Below, in pieces: positions 14,894-23,139 of a DNA stretch of 32,882 nucleotides. Source of the DNA: Natronohydrobacter thiooxidans (GTDB lineage Bacteria > Pseudomonadota > Alphaproteobacteria > Rhodobacterales > Rhodobacteraceae); contig NZ_MJAP01000007.1 in the NCBI RefSeq assembly GCF_001884735.1, positions 1 to 32,882 on the forward strand, read 5' to 3'. The first letter of the stretch is position 1. Each line of letters begins with the position of its first letter. Both the position numbers and the translations under genes were made by a program. Under the pieces are notes generated by a model. It was not told the DNA's origin and searched no databases. It was given only the letters and a program-made list of their open reading frames with translations.

Positions 14894-16000
14894 ATGCGGA
14901 ACTTTGACGCCATTGTGGTTGGCGGGGGGCTGGTCGGCGTTTCGATTGCCTACGGCCTTCTAAAGCAGCGCCTGTCGGTGCTGATACTTGATGAGGGTGA
15001 CATCGCCTTCCGTGCGTCGAGAGGTAACTTCGGACTGATCTGGGTGCAGAGCAAGGGCGTCAAAATGCCGAGCTATGCGGCGTGGACACGGCGGTCATCA
15101 GATTTGTGGGCGGACTTTGCGGAGCAATTGACAGAAGAAACAGGCGTCACTCTACATTACAGCCGCAAGGGGGGGTATCATTTCTGTCTGTCCGAGCAGG
15201 AATTCAATGAACGTTCCACCCTTATGGCCCGACTGGCTTTCGTAACATCTGGCGCATTCGAATACGAGATGCTGTCCCATAATGAGCTGCGATACCGCTT
15301 TCCTGAATTGGGTCCGAGTGTTTTCGGGGCCTCCTATTGCCCTCATGACGGGCATGTCGGATCCCTTCAGTTGCTGATGTCAATGCATCGTGCATTTCAT
15401 GACGCCGAAGGCAGCTATCTTGCGAACGCGTCCGTCTCTGATCTGAAAAAATCCGGGAATTCGTTTGAAGTGCGAACGCGTGACGGAGAGGTTTTTTCAG
15501 CGGCTCGCGTCGTTCTTGCGGCGGGTAACGGAACCAAAGAACTGGCTCCTATGGTCGGCTTGTCGGCCCCGGTCCGCCCGCAAAAAGGGCAGGTGATGGT
15601 GACCGCGAAACAAAAGCCATTTCTGGATGTTCCGACCGCGCTTCTCAGACAAACTGGTGAAGGAAGCCTGCTGATTGGGGATTCAAAGGAAGAAACCGGC
15701 TTTGATGATATGACCACGCCAGAGGTTATGCGCGATTTGGCTGCCCGCGCAGTCGCCACCTTCCCACATCTGGCACAAGTTCGTGCGGTCCGGACATGGG
15801 GTGCATTACGGGTCATGACGCCCGATGGCCACCCGATATACGCCCAGTCCCGCGAAGCGCCGGGCGCCTATGTTGCCTGTATGCATAGTGGGGTGACGCT
15901 GGCCGCCGCACATGCGGGCCCATTAGCCGAAGCTATTGCGGCTGGCACCCTGCCAGAAAACTTATCCTCTTTCAGCCCGGATCGCTTCGATGTTCATTAG
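14894..16000 (+). CDS. FAD-dependent oxidoreductase, beta subunit of an opine/hydroxyproline-oxidase-like complex
   Basis: A 368-residue DadA-type flavoprotein. The FAD-binding GxGxxG motif is GGGLVG at about 10-15, followed by a helix and a strand ending in an acidic residue (LILDEGD). The C-terminal part has GALRVMTPDGHPI and the CMHSGVTLAA block, typical of D-amino acid dehydrogenase and sarcosine-oxidase-like enzymes. With the two following genes it forms the three-part layout of octopine/nopaline oxidases and D-hydroxyproline dehydrogenase. This subunit is expected to hold the amine-oxidising site and to yield an imine. The start at 14894 gives a normal N-terminus; a start at 14825 would add 23 atypical residues. 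The stop overlaps the next gene by 11 bases. Confidence 0.88.
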   Translation: MRNFDAIVVGGGLVGVSIAYGLLKQRLSVLILDEGDIAFRASRGNFGLIWVQSKGVKMPSYAAWTRRSSDLWADFAEQLTEETGVTLHYSRKGGYHFCLSEQEFNERSTLMARLAFVTSGAFEYEMLSHNELRYRFPELGPSVFGASYCPHDGHVGSLQLLMSMHRAFHDAEGSYLANASVSDLKKSGNSFEVRTRDGEVFSAARVVLAAGNGTKELAPMVGLSAPVRPQKGQVMVTAKQKPFLDVPTALLRQTGEGSLLIGDSKEETGFDDMTTPEVMRDLAARAVATFPHLAQVRAVRTWGALRVMTPDGHPIYAQSREAPGAYVACMHSGVTLAAAHAGPLAEAIAAGTLPENLSSFSPDRFDVH

Positions 16001-16295
16001 AGAAAACAAACTTTGCGCCTCTGACGAAGCGATAACCTTCGACTTTGAGGGTCAGGTTATCGAAGCGCGGTTAGGCGATACTGTTGCCTCGGCGCTGTTG
16101 CTTGCAGGCGTCAGGATAACGCGGACAACCCCGATCAGCGGTGCGTCACGCGCGCCATATTGCATGATGGGCACATGTTTTGAGTGTCTTATGACCATTG
16201 ATGGTCAACCCGACAGGCAAGCCTGTCTGATCATAGCGAAAGACGGCATGAAAGTTCAGCAACAGTTGATGTCGCCGGGGTCTGATCATGACTGA
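15990..16295 (+). CDS. (2Fe-2S)-binding small subunit of the opine-oxidase-like complex
   Basis: A 101-residue protein of the ferredoxin-like small-subunit type. Four cysteines at C58, C63, C66 and C79, in the context APYCMMGTCFEC then RQAC, should bind one [2Fe-2S] cluster. Equivalent small subunits exist in hydrogen cyanide synthase (HcnA), D-hydroxyproline dehydrogenase and opine oxidases, where they pass electrons between the flavoproteins. The ATG at 15990 lies inside the end of the beta-subunit gene; its own end overlaps the alpha-subunit start by 8 bases. This tight coupling argues for a stoichiometric complex. Confidence 0.9.
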   Translation: MFIRENKLCASDEAITFDFEGQVIEARLGDTVASALLLAGVRITRTTPISGASRAPYCMMGTCFECLMTIDGQPDRQACLIIAKDGMKVQQQLMSPGSDHD

Positions 16296-17703
16296 TGGTG
16301 AATATGATATCGTTGTCATTGGGGCAGGTCCTGCTGGGATGGCCGCTTCGGTAGAGGCGCGCAAAGCAGGTGCTTCCGTTCTGCTGCTTGATGAACAGGA
16401 CGCGGTAGGCGGCCAGATATATCGCAATGTCGAACGTGCATCATCCAGTATGCGTGACGTTTTGGGACATGAATATCGCTATGGCGGTGGACTTGCGAAA
16501 ACCTTTGCGGCATCGGGTGCGAGTTATGGCAAGCGCTCGACTGTTATTGATATTAGTCGGGACGGCTGGGTCGGGTACGAGCATGAGGGTAATGTATCTT
16601 ATGTAAAGGCAGGCCATATCATTATAGCCACGGGCGCGGCAGAGCGACCTTTTCCAATCCCCGGCTGGACCTTGCCCGGCACAATGACTGTGGGCGCAGC
16701 CCAGACCATGCTGAAAAGTTCAGCGGCAGTGCCAAGCCCGCGCGCTGTTCTGGCCGGAACTGGTCCGCTACTTTACCTTTTCGCCGCTCAGGTGCTGCGC
16801 GCGGGACGAAAGCTTGGCGCGATTGTTGATACCAGCCCAAGAATACCGCGTCTCTCTGCAATGCGCCAATTGCCCGGCGCGCTGCGCGCTCCGCGTTACC
16901 TGATGAAAGGTTTCGGCCTGCTTTCAGCTATACGCAAAGCAAATGTCCCGCATTACTGGGGGGCAATTGACCTGCGGATTGACGGCCTAGACAAAACCGA
17001 GAGCATCAGTTTTTCGGTAGGCGGACGCCAGCACAGGATCGAGACGGATCTGGTGCTGCTGCACCAAGGGGTGATTCCGAACATTCAGATCACGCAGGCT
17101 CTGCGCTGCGATCACAGATGGGACGAACTTCAGATGTGCTGGGCGCCGAAGCTCGATATTTGGGGCAGAACGAGCCTTGAGCGGATCTTCGTGGCCGGTG
17201 ATGGTGCCGGCATTGGTGGAGCGCTTGCTGCAGAATATCGTGGTCGCATTGCGGCGCTTGGCGTGCTTGCAGATACGGGTAAGCTGGCCAAAGACGAGGC
17301 GTCGCGCATCGCGGGACGGATGCGACAGGCATTGAACAAAGAACTGGCAATCCGACCGTTTCTGGATCAGCTCTACCAGCCGCCACCATCACCGAGCGGA
17401 CCAAAAGACCAATCAACTATTATCTGCCGTTGCGAAGAAGTGACCGTCGGGCAGATAGGAGAGGCCGTCGCGATTGGCTGCGCTGGTCCCAATCAGCTGA
17501 AAGCATTTCTTCGCGCGGGCATGGGGCCATGCCAAGGGCGCATGTGTGGTTTAAGCGTTAGTCAGACGATCAGTGAAATGCGCGATGTTCCGGTCACAGA
17601 GGTCGGTATCTACCGGCTGCGGCCCCCGTTCAAGCCGGTATCGCTTCTGACACTGTCTAAGATGTCGATACCAGACCGACAAAAACAAGAACGCAGACAA
17701 TGA
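16288..17703 (+). CDS. NAD(P)/FAD-dependent oxidoreductase, alpha subunit with BFD-like [2Fe-2S] domain
   Basis: A 471-residue flavoprotein resembling octopine/nopaline oxidase subunit A and HcnB. It has a first dinucleotide fold with GAGPAG near residue 12, a second with GTGPLL near 155, an ATG-type motif (IIIATGAAERPF) between, and a FAD-binding GDGAGIGGA near 306. The C-terminal BFD-like domain has cluster-binding cysteines C380, C382, C415 and C420 (CRCEEVT then GPCQGRMC). The expected role is electron transfer from the beta subunit to the respiratory chain; the exact acceptor is not visible. The tail of about 40 residues is basic and extends beyond the domain. The gene is followed 37 bp later by a TctC gene. 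Confidence 0.88.
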   Translation: MTDGEYDIVVIGAGPAGMAASVEARKAGASVLLLDEQDAVGGQIYRNVERASSSMRDVLGHEYRYGGGLAKTFAASGASYGKRSTVIDISRDGWVGYEHEGNVSYVKAGHIIIATGAAERPFPIPGWTLPGTMTVGAAQTMLKSSAAVPSPRAVLAGTGPLLYLFAAQVLRAGRKLGAIVDTSPRIPRLSAMRQLPGALRAPRYLMKGFGLLSAIRKANVPHYWGAIDLRIDGLDKTESISFSVGGRQHRIETDLVLLHQGVIPNIQITQALRCDHRWDELQMCWAPKLDIWGRTSLERIFVAGDGAGIGGALAAEYRGRIAALGVLADTGKLAKDEASRIAGRMRQALNKELAIRPFLDQLYQPPPSPSGPKDQSTIICRCEEVTVGQIGEAVAIGCAGPNQLKAFLRAGMGPCQGRMCGLSVSQTISEMRDVPVTEVGIYRLRPPFKPVSLLTLSKMSIPDRQKQERRQ

Positions 17704-17740
17704 AACTGCGGCGAACACACTTCAATAACGGAGAAGAAAA

Positions 17741-18724
17741 ATGAAGAAATCATTCTTTACCATCGGCTTGTCCATGGCGACTGCCGCAATCCTGAGTGCT
17801 GCGCCCGCCTTTGCCGAATGGCCAGATAAACCAGTGCGCCTGGTTATCTCTTTTGCACCGGGTGGTGGGATGGATCAAAGTGTGCTGCCCCTGAAGCCGC
17901 TGCTTGACGAGAAACTCGGCCAACCCGTCCTTTTCGACTATCGCGCCGGAGCGGGTGGCCGGATCGGGTTTGAGCAGGTCTACATGAATGGCGCGGATGG
18001 CTATGTGATCGGCGCACTCAGCGAACCACATTTCAGCAACTCGACAGTTTTCGACACGCCGCGCTACGCGATTGACGATATGGTCCCGGTGGGTATGTTC
18101 AGTTCGGATGTTCCGATATGGTTTGTGCACAAGGACTCACCATACCAGACGCTTGAAGACCTGATCGAAGCCGCACGCGAGACGCCTGGCGAGATCACTG
18201 TGGCGACCGGAAGTTTCACTGGTGAGCAGTACCTTTCTCTTGCGATCCTTGAAGAACAGGCCGGTGTGACCTTCCGTGCCGTGAATGTCGGCGGTGGTGG
18301 TCCGGTTATGACCAATGTTCTGGGCGGCCATATGGACGCGGGCGTTATCCGGCCGGCATCGATTCTTGGCATCAAGGACGAAGTGCGCGGGCTTGCCGTT
18401 CTGGGGGCTGAACGCAACTCGAACTTTCCCGATGTTCCGACGTTTGATGAACAGCTTTCGGATGACATCCGCATCCCTCATCTGAGTTCTTCGCGTGGCT
18501 TCATGGTCCATCGGAGCTTTGCCGAGAACAATCCCGAGGGCTTCGCGCGTCTGGAGACAGCCGTTTACGAGGCTGTTCACTCGGAGGCATATGCTGATGC
18601 ACTAGAGCGCATGGGTCTTGAACTGACATGGGTCCCGTCTGATGAAGCAGCAGAAGCGATCCGCGCAACTGCGGCTTCAATGGAGCAATACCGCGAACTC
18701 GTAGAAGCTGCTGCCGAACGCTAA
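17741..18724 (+). CDS. tctC: tripartite tricarboxylate transporter substrate-binding protein (TctC/Bug family)
   Basis: A 327-residue exported binding protein. The signal peptide (about residues 1-25) ends AFA before EWPDKPVRLVISFAPGGGMD, the conserved Bug-family opening where the loop binds the ligand carboxylate. The family motif GAGGRIG is at about residue 68. It delivers its ligand to the TctB-TctA membrane pair encoded next. Bug proteins typically bind carboxylates such as citrate, amino acids or aromatic acids. GGAG lies upstream of the ATG. It follows the flavoenzyme genes closely and is likely in the same operon. Confidence 0.92.
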   Translation: MKKSFFTIGLSMATAAILSAAPAFAEWPDKPVRLVISFAPGGGMDQSVLPLKPLLDEKLGQPVLFDYRAGAGGRIGFEQVYMNGADGYVIGALSEPHFSNSTVFDTPRYAIDDMVPVGMFSSDVPIWFVHKDSPYQTLEDLIEAARETPGEITVATGSFTGEQYLSLAILEEQAGVTFRAVNVGGGGPVMTNVLGGHMDAGVIRPASILGIKDEVRGLAVLGAERNSNFPDVPTFDEQLSDDIRIPHLSSSRGFMVHRSFAENNPEGFARLETAVYEAVHSEAYADALERMGLELTWVPSDEAAEAIRATAASMEQYRELVEAAAER

Positions 18725-18729
18725 CCCTT

Positions 18730-18766
18730 CGGCGGGGGCAGGCAGCCAAAAGACCTGCTCCCGTCG
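18730..18766 (+). terminator. hairpin after tctC, intra-operon
   Basis: CGGCGGGGGCAGG (18730-18742) pairs with CCTGCTCCCGTCG (18754-18766), thirteen pairs including two G-U pairs, with an 11-base loop. There is no T-run after it. It probably stabilises the upstream tctC mRNA or partly attenuates the following genes. Confidence 0.65.
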
Positions 18767-18819
18767 GATCAATTCGCTCGATTCCAGAATCGTGTCTGCT
18801 CCGAAGGAGATGACAGTAG

Positions 18820-19245
18820 ATGCTTGTTTTTCGCGAGGTCATGATACCCGGCCTGATCTTGATCACCATCTCGATCTATTACACGCAGACCCGGCATCTG
18901 CCTCTGAACAGTACCATCTTTCCCAACATCGTAATGGCGGCAATGGGCTTGCTCGCAATCGCGATTATCATCAAGGCGTCGATAAGCGCCTATCGCCGAA
19001 GTGATTTCGCTCAGGATCCGGACACATCGGGTATCAATCAATTCCGGGTGCCCATGATGGTTGCTCTGTCAGCCGGATTTGTCGCCATGCTTCATGTGAC
19101 CAGTTTCATGATAGCGACCCCGGTATTCCTGATTGGAGCGTTTCTCTTTCTTGGGGTCAGGCCACTCCCGGCCATTCTCATCGGCGTGTGTGGAACAGCG
19201 ATCTATTATCTGCTGTTCGCAGTTCTGCTCGGGCTCAACCTCTAA
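18820..19245 (+). CDS. tctB: tripartite tricarboxylate transporter small membrane subunit (TctB)
   Basis: A 141-residue membrane protein with about four hydrophobic segments: residues 7-22, 33-52, 75-95 and 105-137. This is the size and topology of TctB subunits, which have little sequence conservation. It sits between TctC and TctA as is usual. GAAGGAGAT lies upstream of the start. TctB acts with TctA in ion-coupled uptake of the ligand given by TctC. Confidence 0.88.
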   Translation: MLVFREVMIPGLILITISIYYTQTRHLPLNSTIFPNIVMAAMGLLAIAIIIKASISAYRRSDFAQDPDTSGINQFRVPMMVALSAGFVAMLHVTSFMIATPVFLIGAFLFLGVRPLPAILIGVCGTAIYYLLFAVLLGLNL

Positions 19246-19263
19246 CGCCGGAAGGTAAACAAC

Positions 19264-20766
19264 ATGATCGAGATCTTCGGGCTTCTTAGCGAACTCAGCT
19301 TGATGACAGTATGGATTGCGGTTGCGGGCGTAATTGTCGGAATCTTCTTTGGTGCTTTGCCAGGTTTTGGGGGTAGCGCTTCCCTTGCAATCATGCTGCC
19401 AGTGGCGTTGGTTCTGTCACCGCTCAATGCGATGGTATTTCTGCTCGCAATATATACTGGCGGCCATTACGGCGGGGGCATTCCGGCTGTCCTGATGGGC
19501 GTTCCCGGTGATGCAAGTGCGGCGGCGACAGTGCTTGACGGTTTTCCCATGACCCAGAAAGGGCAGGCGTCGGAAGCATTGGCGTTCCTCGCAATGGGGT
19601 CGGCCGTAGCTGGCATCGTCAGCATCATCGCCTTTCTGGTTTTTGCGCCGCCACTTGCGCGATTTGCGCTGAGCTTCGGGCCGCCAGAGCTGTTCATGCT
19701 TGTCATCTTTGGCCTGACGATCATCGGCTCCATCGAGCCGGCCAATATGCTGAAGGCACTGATGGCCGGTGCATTGGGCTTGTTGATCGCCTCTGTGGGG
19801 GTCGACCCCTATCTCGGAAATGCGCGCATGGTTGCGAACATCCCGCAGCTTTATGATGGCTTTCCTTTCATTCCAAGTTTGCTGGGCTTGTTCTGCATTT
19901 CCCAGATGCTGGTCCTGATCACCCGCGACAATCTGGTCGCCCCCGGACAGGATGTGGTCACACCATCGCTCAAGCGTACGCTGCGTGGGATGATCGACTG
20001 CTTCAGACACTGGCGTGCGATGTCCATCGGAACATTGTCCGGCACCTTCATCGGCGCACTTCCCGGTGCCGGTGCGACAATTGCTGCGTTCATCGCGTAT
20101 AATGTATCCAAGAATACATCTTCTGATCCTCGATCCTTTGGAAAGGGAAACCCTGACGGGCTGATCGCACCGGAAGCGGCCCAGAATGCAATCGTCGGCG
20201 GGTCAATGATCCCGACCTTTGCCCTTGGGATCCCTGGGTCTGGGGCCGCTGCGGTCCTGATGGGGGTGATGATGTATATGGGTTTGCGCCCCGGTCCGCA
20301 GCTATTTGTCGAGCAACTGCCGCTCATTCAACTCCTGTGCCTGTATCTTCTGATTGCAAGCGTTGCGATGATCGCGATTGGTGCGGTAGCCGCTGGTGCC
20401 TTTTGTCGCGTGACCCGCGTGCCATTGCCGGTTCTTGTTCCGCTGGTGGTCGTTGCTGCGTCGATCGGTGCTTATTCCACGCGCGGCGAAATCTTTGACC
20501 TTGGCGTGATGGTTGCGTTCGGGGTGCTCGGATATTTGCTCCAGCGAAAGAAATACCCCCTGAGCGCTGTGGTTCTCGGGCTGGTGCTGGGGCCAATGGC
20601 GGAACAATACTTCATCCAGAGCCTAGTGATGTCCAACTGGAACTATGCGGTCTTTTTCACCCGCCCGATCACAATGGTGCTCTGGGGTCTGATTGTGGTC
20701 TCGGTAATCGTCTCAATCCTGCTTTACCGGAAAGTCGCGCGCGGGACGGTTGAGCAGCCGCATTGA
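19264..20766 (+). CDS. tctA: tripartite tricarboxylate transporter large membrane subunit (TctA)
   Basis: A 500-residue multi-spanning transporter with about 10-12 membrane segments. The two conserved TctA repeats are visible: GALPGFGGSASLAIMLPVAL near residue 31 and GALPGAGATIAAFIAYNVSK near 265. HYGGGIPAVLMGVPG (about 68) and GIPGSGAAAVLMG (about 318) are also typical. It forms the uptake channel. The GGAAGG ribosome site lies shortly before the start. The stop region overlaps an unlikely upstream start of the next gene, so the operon appears continuous. Confidence 0.93.
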   Translation: MIEIFGLLSELSLMTVWIAVAGVIVGIFFGALPGFGGSASLAIMLPVALVLSPLNAMVFLLAIYTGGHYGGGIPAVLMGVPGDASAAATVLDGFPMTQKGQASEALAFLAMGSAVAGIVSIIAFLVFAPPLARFALSFGPPELFMLVIFGLTIIGSIEPANMLKALMAGALGLLIASVGVDPYLGNARMVANIPQLYDGFPFIPSLLGLFCISQMLVLITRDNLVAPGQDVVTPSLKRTLRGMIDCFRHWRAMSIGTLSGTFIGALPGAGATIAAFIAYNVSKNTSSDPRSFGKGNPDGLIAPEAAQNAIVGGSMIPTFALGIPGSGAAAVLMGVMMYMGLRPGPQLFVEQLPLIQLLCLYLLIASVAMIAIGAVAAGAFCRVTRVPLPVLVPLVVVAASIGAYSTRGEIFDLGVMVAFGVLGYLLQRKKYPLSAVVLGLVLGPMAEQYFIQSLVMSNWNYAVFFTRPITMVLWGLIVVSVIVSILLYRKVARGTVEQPH

Positions 20767-20807
20767 GCAGTGCGGCCCAACTTAGAAATACTAGAAAGGA
20801 ACGCCAC

Positions 20808-22526
20808 ATGTTCTCTCAACACCGCGCACGAATAATGGGAACGCGCCATATGGTTGCGGCCGGTCACTACCTCGCCAGCCAAGCCGCGTTTCAGATACTG
20901 GAAGCCGGGGGCAATGCGGTCGATGCTGCTTGTGCCGGCGGGATAGCGCTTGGCGTTCTACAAAGCGAGTATGTCGGTTTTGGCGGGGTCGCGCCGATAC
21001 TTGTGCATATGTCTGACCAATCCGCGCCGGTCACCATAGCCGGGCTGGGTCACTGGCCCGCTGCCACCGACCCGGATGTCTTTTTGAAGGAATACGCCGG
21101 TGTGATGCCGAAGGGTTTGCTGCGGACGGTGGTTCCGGCAGCACCCGATGCGTGGATCACCGCATTGGTGCGCTTTGGCACGATGAGCTATAGCGAAGTT
21201 GCGCAAGCTGCGCTCAGATTTGCGAAGGAGGGCTTCCCCGCCGCGTCCATTCAAACGGCCATCATCGGAAAAGCGCAAAAGGACTATGAGCGCTGGAACG
21301 CAAATGCCGATATTTTCCTGCCCGGTGGCAAGCCGCCGCAGCCCGGCGACCTCTTTGTTCAGTCAGATCTTGGCAGGACCATCACCTACATGATCGACGA
21401 AGAAAAGACCGCCGCCGCAAAAGGGGGCAGGCAGGCCGGTCTTCAGGCGGCGCGCGATGCTTTTTACAAAGGCGATATCGCGCAAGCCATGGTCAAATTT
21501 CATCGCGAAAATGGTGGATGGCTGCGTGAGGCCGATCTGGCCGGGTACCACAGCGAAGTCGAGACCGCTATGAAGACCCGATTCATGGGGGCTGATTTCT
21601 ATTTCTGCGGACCTTGGTGTCAGGGGCCGATGCTGGGGCAGACACTTGCAATGCTCGACGGCACCGATCTGACGGCGTTGAACCGACATAATAGCGCCGA
21701 TTACATCCACTTTCTGATCGAAGCGCTTAAACTCAGCTATGCGGACCGCCATAACTACTTCGGCGATCCAAGGTTTGTCGATGTGCCGTTGGACAGATTG
21801 ATGGACCCTGAATATCTGCGCGACCGGAAGTCTACTATCGACATGTCCCATGCGCAGCCGGGCATGCCCGACCCCGGTGACATCGAGGGGTATGGGCGCG
21901 TCCCGGTGTTGCCCGGTGAAGATCCCGATTTCGCAGGTCAGCTCGATACCTCTTATATCTGTGTGATAGACAGCCATGGAAACACGGTTTCTGCCACCCC
22001 AAGCGATGGCTCTGCGGCGTCGCAGATCATTCCGGGTCTTGGCTTTGCGCCATCCTCACGCGGATCTCAGTCATGGACCGATCCGCGTATGCCCGCTGCT
22101 GTGGCTCCGGGCAAACGTCCGCGTCTGACACCTAATCCCGGCCTGCTGGTCAAAAAAGGTGAATGGGTCATGCCCATCGGCTCGCCCGGGAATGATGTTC
22201 AGCCGCAAGCCATGTTGCAAGTCATGCTTAACAAGCTGGTCTGGGGGATGAACCTTCAGGATGCGATTGATCAGCCACGCTTCGCAACGTTCAGTTTTCC
22301 GCGCTCCTCAAGTCCGCATAATTACGACCCCGGGCTGGTGTGCTACGAAAACCGGCTGCCCGAAGAGACGATCGCAGACCTCAGACAACGGGGCCATCAG
22401 ACCAAAGCCTGGCCGGAATGGGATTATCTGGCGGGGGGAGTTTGCGCAATCCACTCAGATTTGCAGCGCGGCATCCTTGAAGGCGGATCAGACCCCCGGC
22501 GACCAACTGGTGTCAATGGCCTGTAG
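20808..22526 (+). CDS. gamma-glutamyltransferase-family Ntn hydrolase, module A (GGT1)
   Basis: A 572-residue GGT-fold protein without a signal peptide, so cytoplasmic. The self-cleavage nucleophile is predicted at T381 in QLDTSYICV, splitting it into large and small chains. N-terminal GGNAVDAA (about 34-41) is the family hallmark. Residues that hold the gamma-glutamyl group in E. coli GGT are missing: the R114 region reads GLGHWP (79-84), the S462-S463 region reads RPRLTPNP (437-444), and GSPGGS reads GSPGND (458-463). It also has WCQGP where classical enzymes differ. The start at 20808 has AGGA seven bases upstream. Its substrate is therefore probably not a simple gamma-glutamyl compound; a related amide hydrolase or acylase is likely. 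Closely similar to the gene at 29793. Confidence 0.88.
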   Translation: MFSQHRARIMGTRHMVAAGHYLASQAAFQILEAGGNAVDAACAGGIALGVLQSEYVGFGGVAPILVHMSDQSAPVTIAGLGHWPAATDPDVFLKEYAGVMPKGLLRTVVPAAPDAWITALVRFGTMSYSEVAQAALRFAKEGFPAASIQTAIIGKAQKDYERWNANADIFLPGGKPPQPGDLFVQSDLGRTITYMIDEEKTAAAKGGRQAGLQAARDAFYKGDIAQAMVKFHRENGGWLREADLAGYHSEVETAMKTRFMGADFYFCGPWCQGPMLGQTLAMLDGTDLTALNRHNSADYIHFLIEALKLSYADRHNYFGDPRFVDVPLDRLMDPEYLRDRKSTIDMSHAQPGMPDPGDIEGYGRVPVLPGEDPDFAGQLDTSYICVIDSHGNTVSATPSDGSAASQIIPGLGFAPSSRGSQSWTDPRMPAAVAPGKRPRLTPNPGLLVKKGEWVMPIGSPGNDVQPQAMLQVMLNKLVWGMNLQDAIDQPRFATFSFPRSSSPHNYDPGLVCYENRLPEETIADLRQRGHQTKAWPEWDYLAGGVCAIHSDLQRGILEGGSDPRRPTGVNGL

Positions 22527-22574
22527 TTCAGGCCAGAACCGTATCTATCAGCTCTCACAAGAAGGAGAATATCT

Positions 22575-22922
22575 ATGACCGAGAGACTAGAGCAGACGAA
22601 AATCATGCACCGCATCGTGCAGCATAACGGGACTATCTATCTGGGTGGCATTGTCGCGGATGACACGACAGCGAGCATGACAGAGCAGACCAGCCAGATC
22701 TGCAAAAAGATAGACAAATACCTTGCGCTGGCGGGTTCGGACAAATCCAAGCTGCTTTCAGCGCAGTTGTTTATCACTGATATGAGCAAAAAAGACGAGA
22801 TGAATACAGCTTGGACAGAATGGGTGCCCGCATCGGATTTGCCAGCGCGCGCGACTGTCGGTGTTGCGGATCTTGGTAGTCCAACCACCCTGATCGAAGT
22901 TGTGGTCACCGCGCATCTCTGA
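22575..22922 (+). CDS. ridA: RidA-family imine/enamine deaminase
   Basis: A 115-residue RidA/YjgF/UK114 protein. The family region near the C-terminus reads LPARATVGVADLG then LIEVVVTAHL, with the Arg that binds the substrate carboxylate in RARATV-type motifs. The N-terminal IYLGGIVADD (about residues 17-26) is also typical. RidA proteins hydrolyse reactive 2-imino or enamine acids released by amino-acid-oxidising flavoenzymes. This fits the opine-oxidase-like complex upstream. GAAGGAG precedes the start, 48 bp after GGT1, so it is probably in the same operon. Confidence 0.9.
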   Translation: MTERLEQTKIMHRIVQHNGTIYLGGIVADDTTASMTEQTSQICKKIDKYLALAGSDKSKLLSAQLFITDMSKKDEMNTAWTEWVPASDLPARATVGVADLGSPTTLIEVVVTAHL

Positions 22923-23139
22923 GAAAACAAAGGCTTGAATATCACCTCAGGGTGCATGACCTATGACGAATCTCTGAAGCTGCGAATAGCCGCAAATGTG
23001 TAAGGTTGAGACCTTTACTTGTGTCTATGACCTTTTCATGCTGCGCGTCATGTCGCATTCACCCTGTGGTGGTCACCAAGCCCAATAAGCGCCTGAAATG
23101 GAGAAATTCTGGTTTCTCGTTCAGGCCGGAGAAATACAC

